Below, one piece after another: positions 5,624-6,102 of a stretch of 6,102 bases of DNA. How positions within the stretch are numbered: the stretch's first letter is position 1; the number at the start of each line of letters is the position of its first letter. The DNA is taken from positions 1 through 6,102 of the forward strand of contig JAOAFH010000041.1 in the NCBI GenBank assembly GCA_026416355.1. The letters are read 5' to 3'. The position numbers and the translations under genes are program-made. Below the pieces are notes generated by a model. It had not been told where the DNA came from and made no database searches. It saw only the letters and a list, made by a program, of their open reading frames with translations. This stretch comes from Clostridiales bacterium (lineage in GTDB: Bacteria; Bacillota; Clostridia; Clostridiales; Caloramatoraceae).

Positions 5624-6102
5624 ATGAAGAGATTTTTTTCTTTTACTTTAATGTTATTTATTTTATTTTTTACTTTTAACACTGCATATGCTCTAAGTCC
5701 GAGTGATTTTACTTCAGAAGCTCAGATATTAATCGATGCTGATACAGGCCAAATATTGTATGGGAATAATATTGATATAAAATATGCACCTGCAAGTACA
5801 ACAAAAATTCTTACAGCTTTAATTGCACTTGATAAGTGTCAATTAACTGACAAAGTAATTATAGGTAAAAAACCTCCTTATGCTGATGGTAGTAAAATAT
5901 ATTTAATAGAGGGAGAAGAGTTAACTGTTGAACAGTTACTATATGCATTACTACTTGAATCAGCAAATGACGCAGCTGAAGCATTAGCTGAACATATATC
6001 CGGAAGTGTTGAAGAGTTTGCCACTTTAATGAATGAATATGCTAAAAACATAGGTTGTAAAAATTCAAATTTTGTAAATCCACATGGATTATATAATGAT
6101 AA
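5624..6102 (+). CDS. D-alanyl-D-alanine carboxypeptidase (penicillin-binding protein, peptidase S11; 5' part, cut by window edge)
   Basis: Exported enzyme that removes the terminal D-Ala from peptidoglycan pentapeptides outside the membrane, of the DacF/DacB (PBP5-like) type. 159 residues are visible out of roughly 380-420 usual. It begins with a signal peptide (KR, a hydrophobic core at about 4-18, and a probable cleavage after AYA at 23). The catalytic motif SxxK is Ser58-Thr-Thr-Lys61 within YAPASTTKILTALIAL, and SxN is Ser113-Ala-Asn115 within LLLESANDAAEALAEHI. NPHGLYN near 152-158 is also typical; the KTG motif must lie beyond the window. ATG 5624 follows GGGAG (5612-5616) at 7 nt. It is divergent from the ComEA-like gene. 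The visible part does not tell dacF from related paralogs, so no symbol is given. Confidence 0.95.
   Translation, partial: MKRFFSFTLMLFILFFTFNTAYALSPSDFTSEAQILIDADTGQILYGNNIDIKYAPASTTKILTALIALDKCQLTDKVIIGKKPPYADGSKIYLIEGEELTVEQLLYALLLESANDAAEALAEHISGSVEEFATLMNEYAKNIGCKNSNFVNPHGLYND

Overview
The window is AT-rich DNA (by eye about 70% A+T) with strong GGAGG ribosome binding sites, sigma-A type promoters and tight gene packing. This fits a low-GC Firmicute, most likely an anaerobic member of the Clostridia; the sequence does not let me name a genus. Its core is a complete bacterial selenocysteine (Sec) machinery on the minus strand, in the order selD - selA - selB - selC (tRNA-Sec, anticodon UCA).

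Layout from left to right: the 5' part of a minus-strand biotin transporter gene, bioY (1-242), with a near-consensus promoter and a candidate BirA operator upstream; a minus-strand intrinsic terminator (330-352); tRNA-Sec (370-466) with its own candidate promoter (480-508); selB (553-2448); selA (2460-3845); selD (3857-4888); a candidate sel promoter (4911-4939) overlapping the stop codon of comEA; a ComEA-like SLBB plus helix-hairpin-helix protein (4936-5514, minus strand); and, divergently on the plus strand, the 5' part of a D,D-carboxypeptidase gene of the DacF/DacB type (from 5624, cut by the window end). There is no gene-free stretch above about 130 bases.

The sel genes form one pathway. 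Seryl-tRNA synthetase charges the selC tRNA with serine. SelA converts Ser-tRNA to Sec-tRNA using selenophosphate made by SelD. SelB delivers Sec-tRNA to UGA codons followed by a SECIS hairpin. The most notable observation is that selD is itself a selenoprotein gene. A simple open-reading-frame view starts it at 4771 and yields a truncated protein, but the same frame continues upstream through an in-frame TGA (4844-4846) to an ATG at 4888 with a strong ribosome binding site. This restores the conserved SelD N-terminus, with Sec at the catalytic position. A 7-bp hairpin with a GUU loop (4801-4817) lies at a suitable distance downstream as a SECIS candidate. Because selD is the first gene and selA and selB appear translationally coupled behind it, UGA readthrough in selD could gate expression of the whole Sec machinery; that last step is inference.
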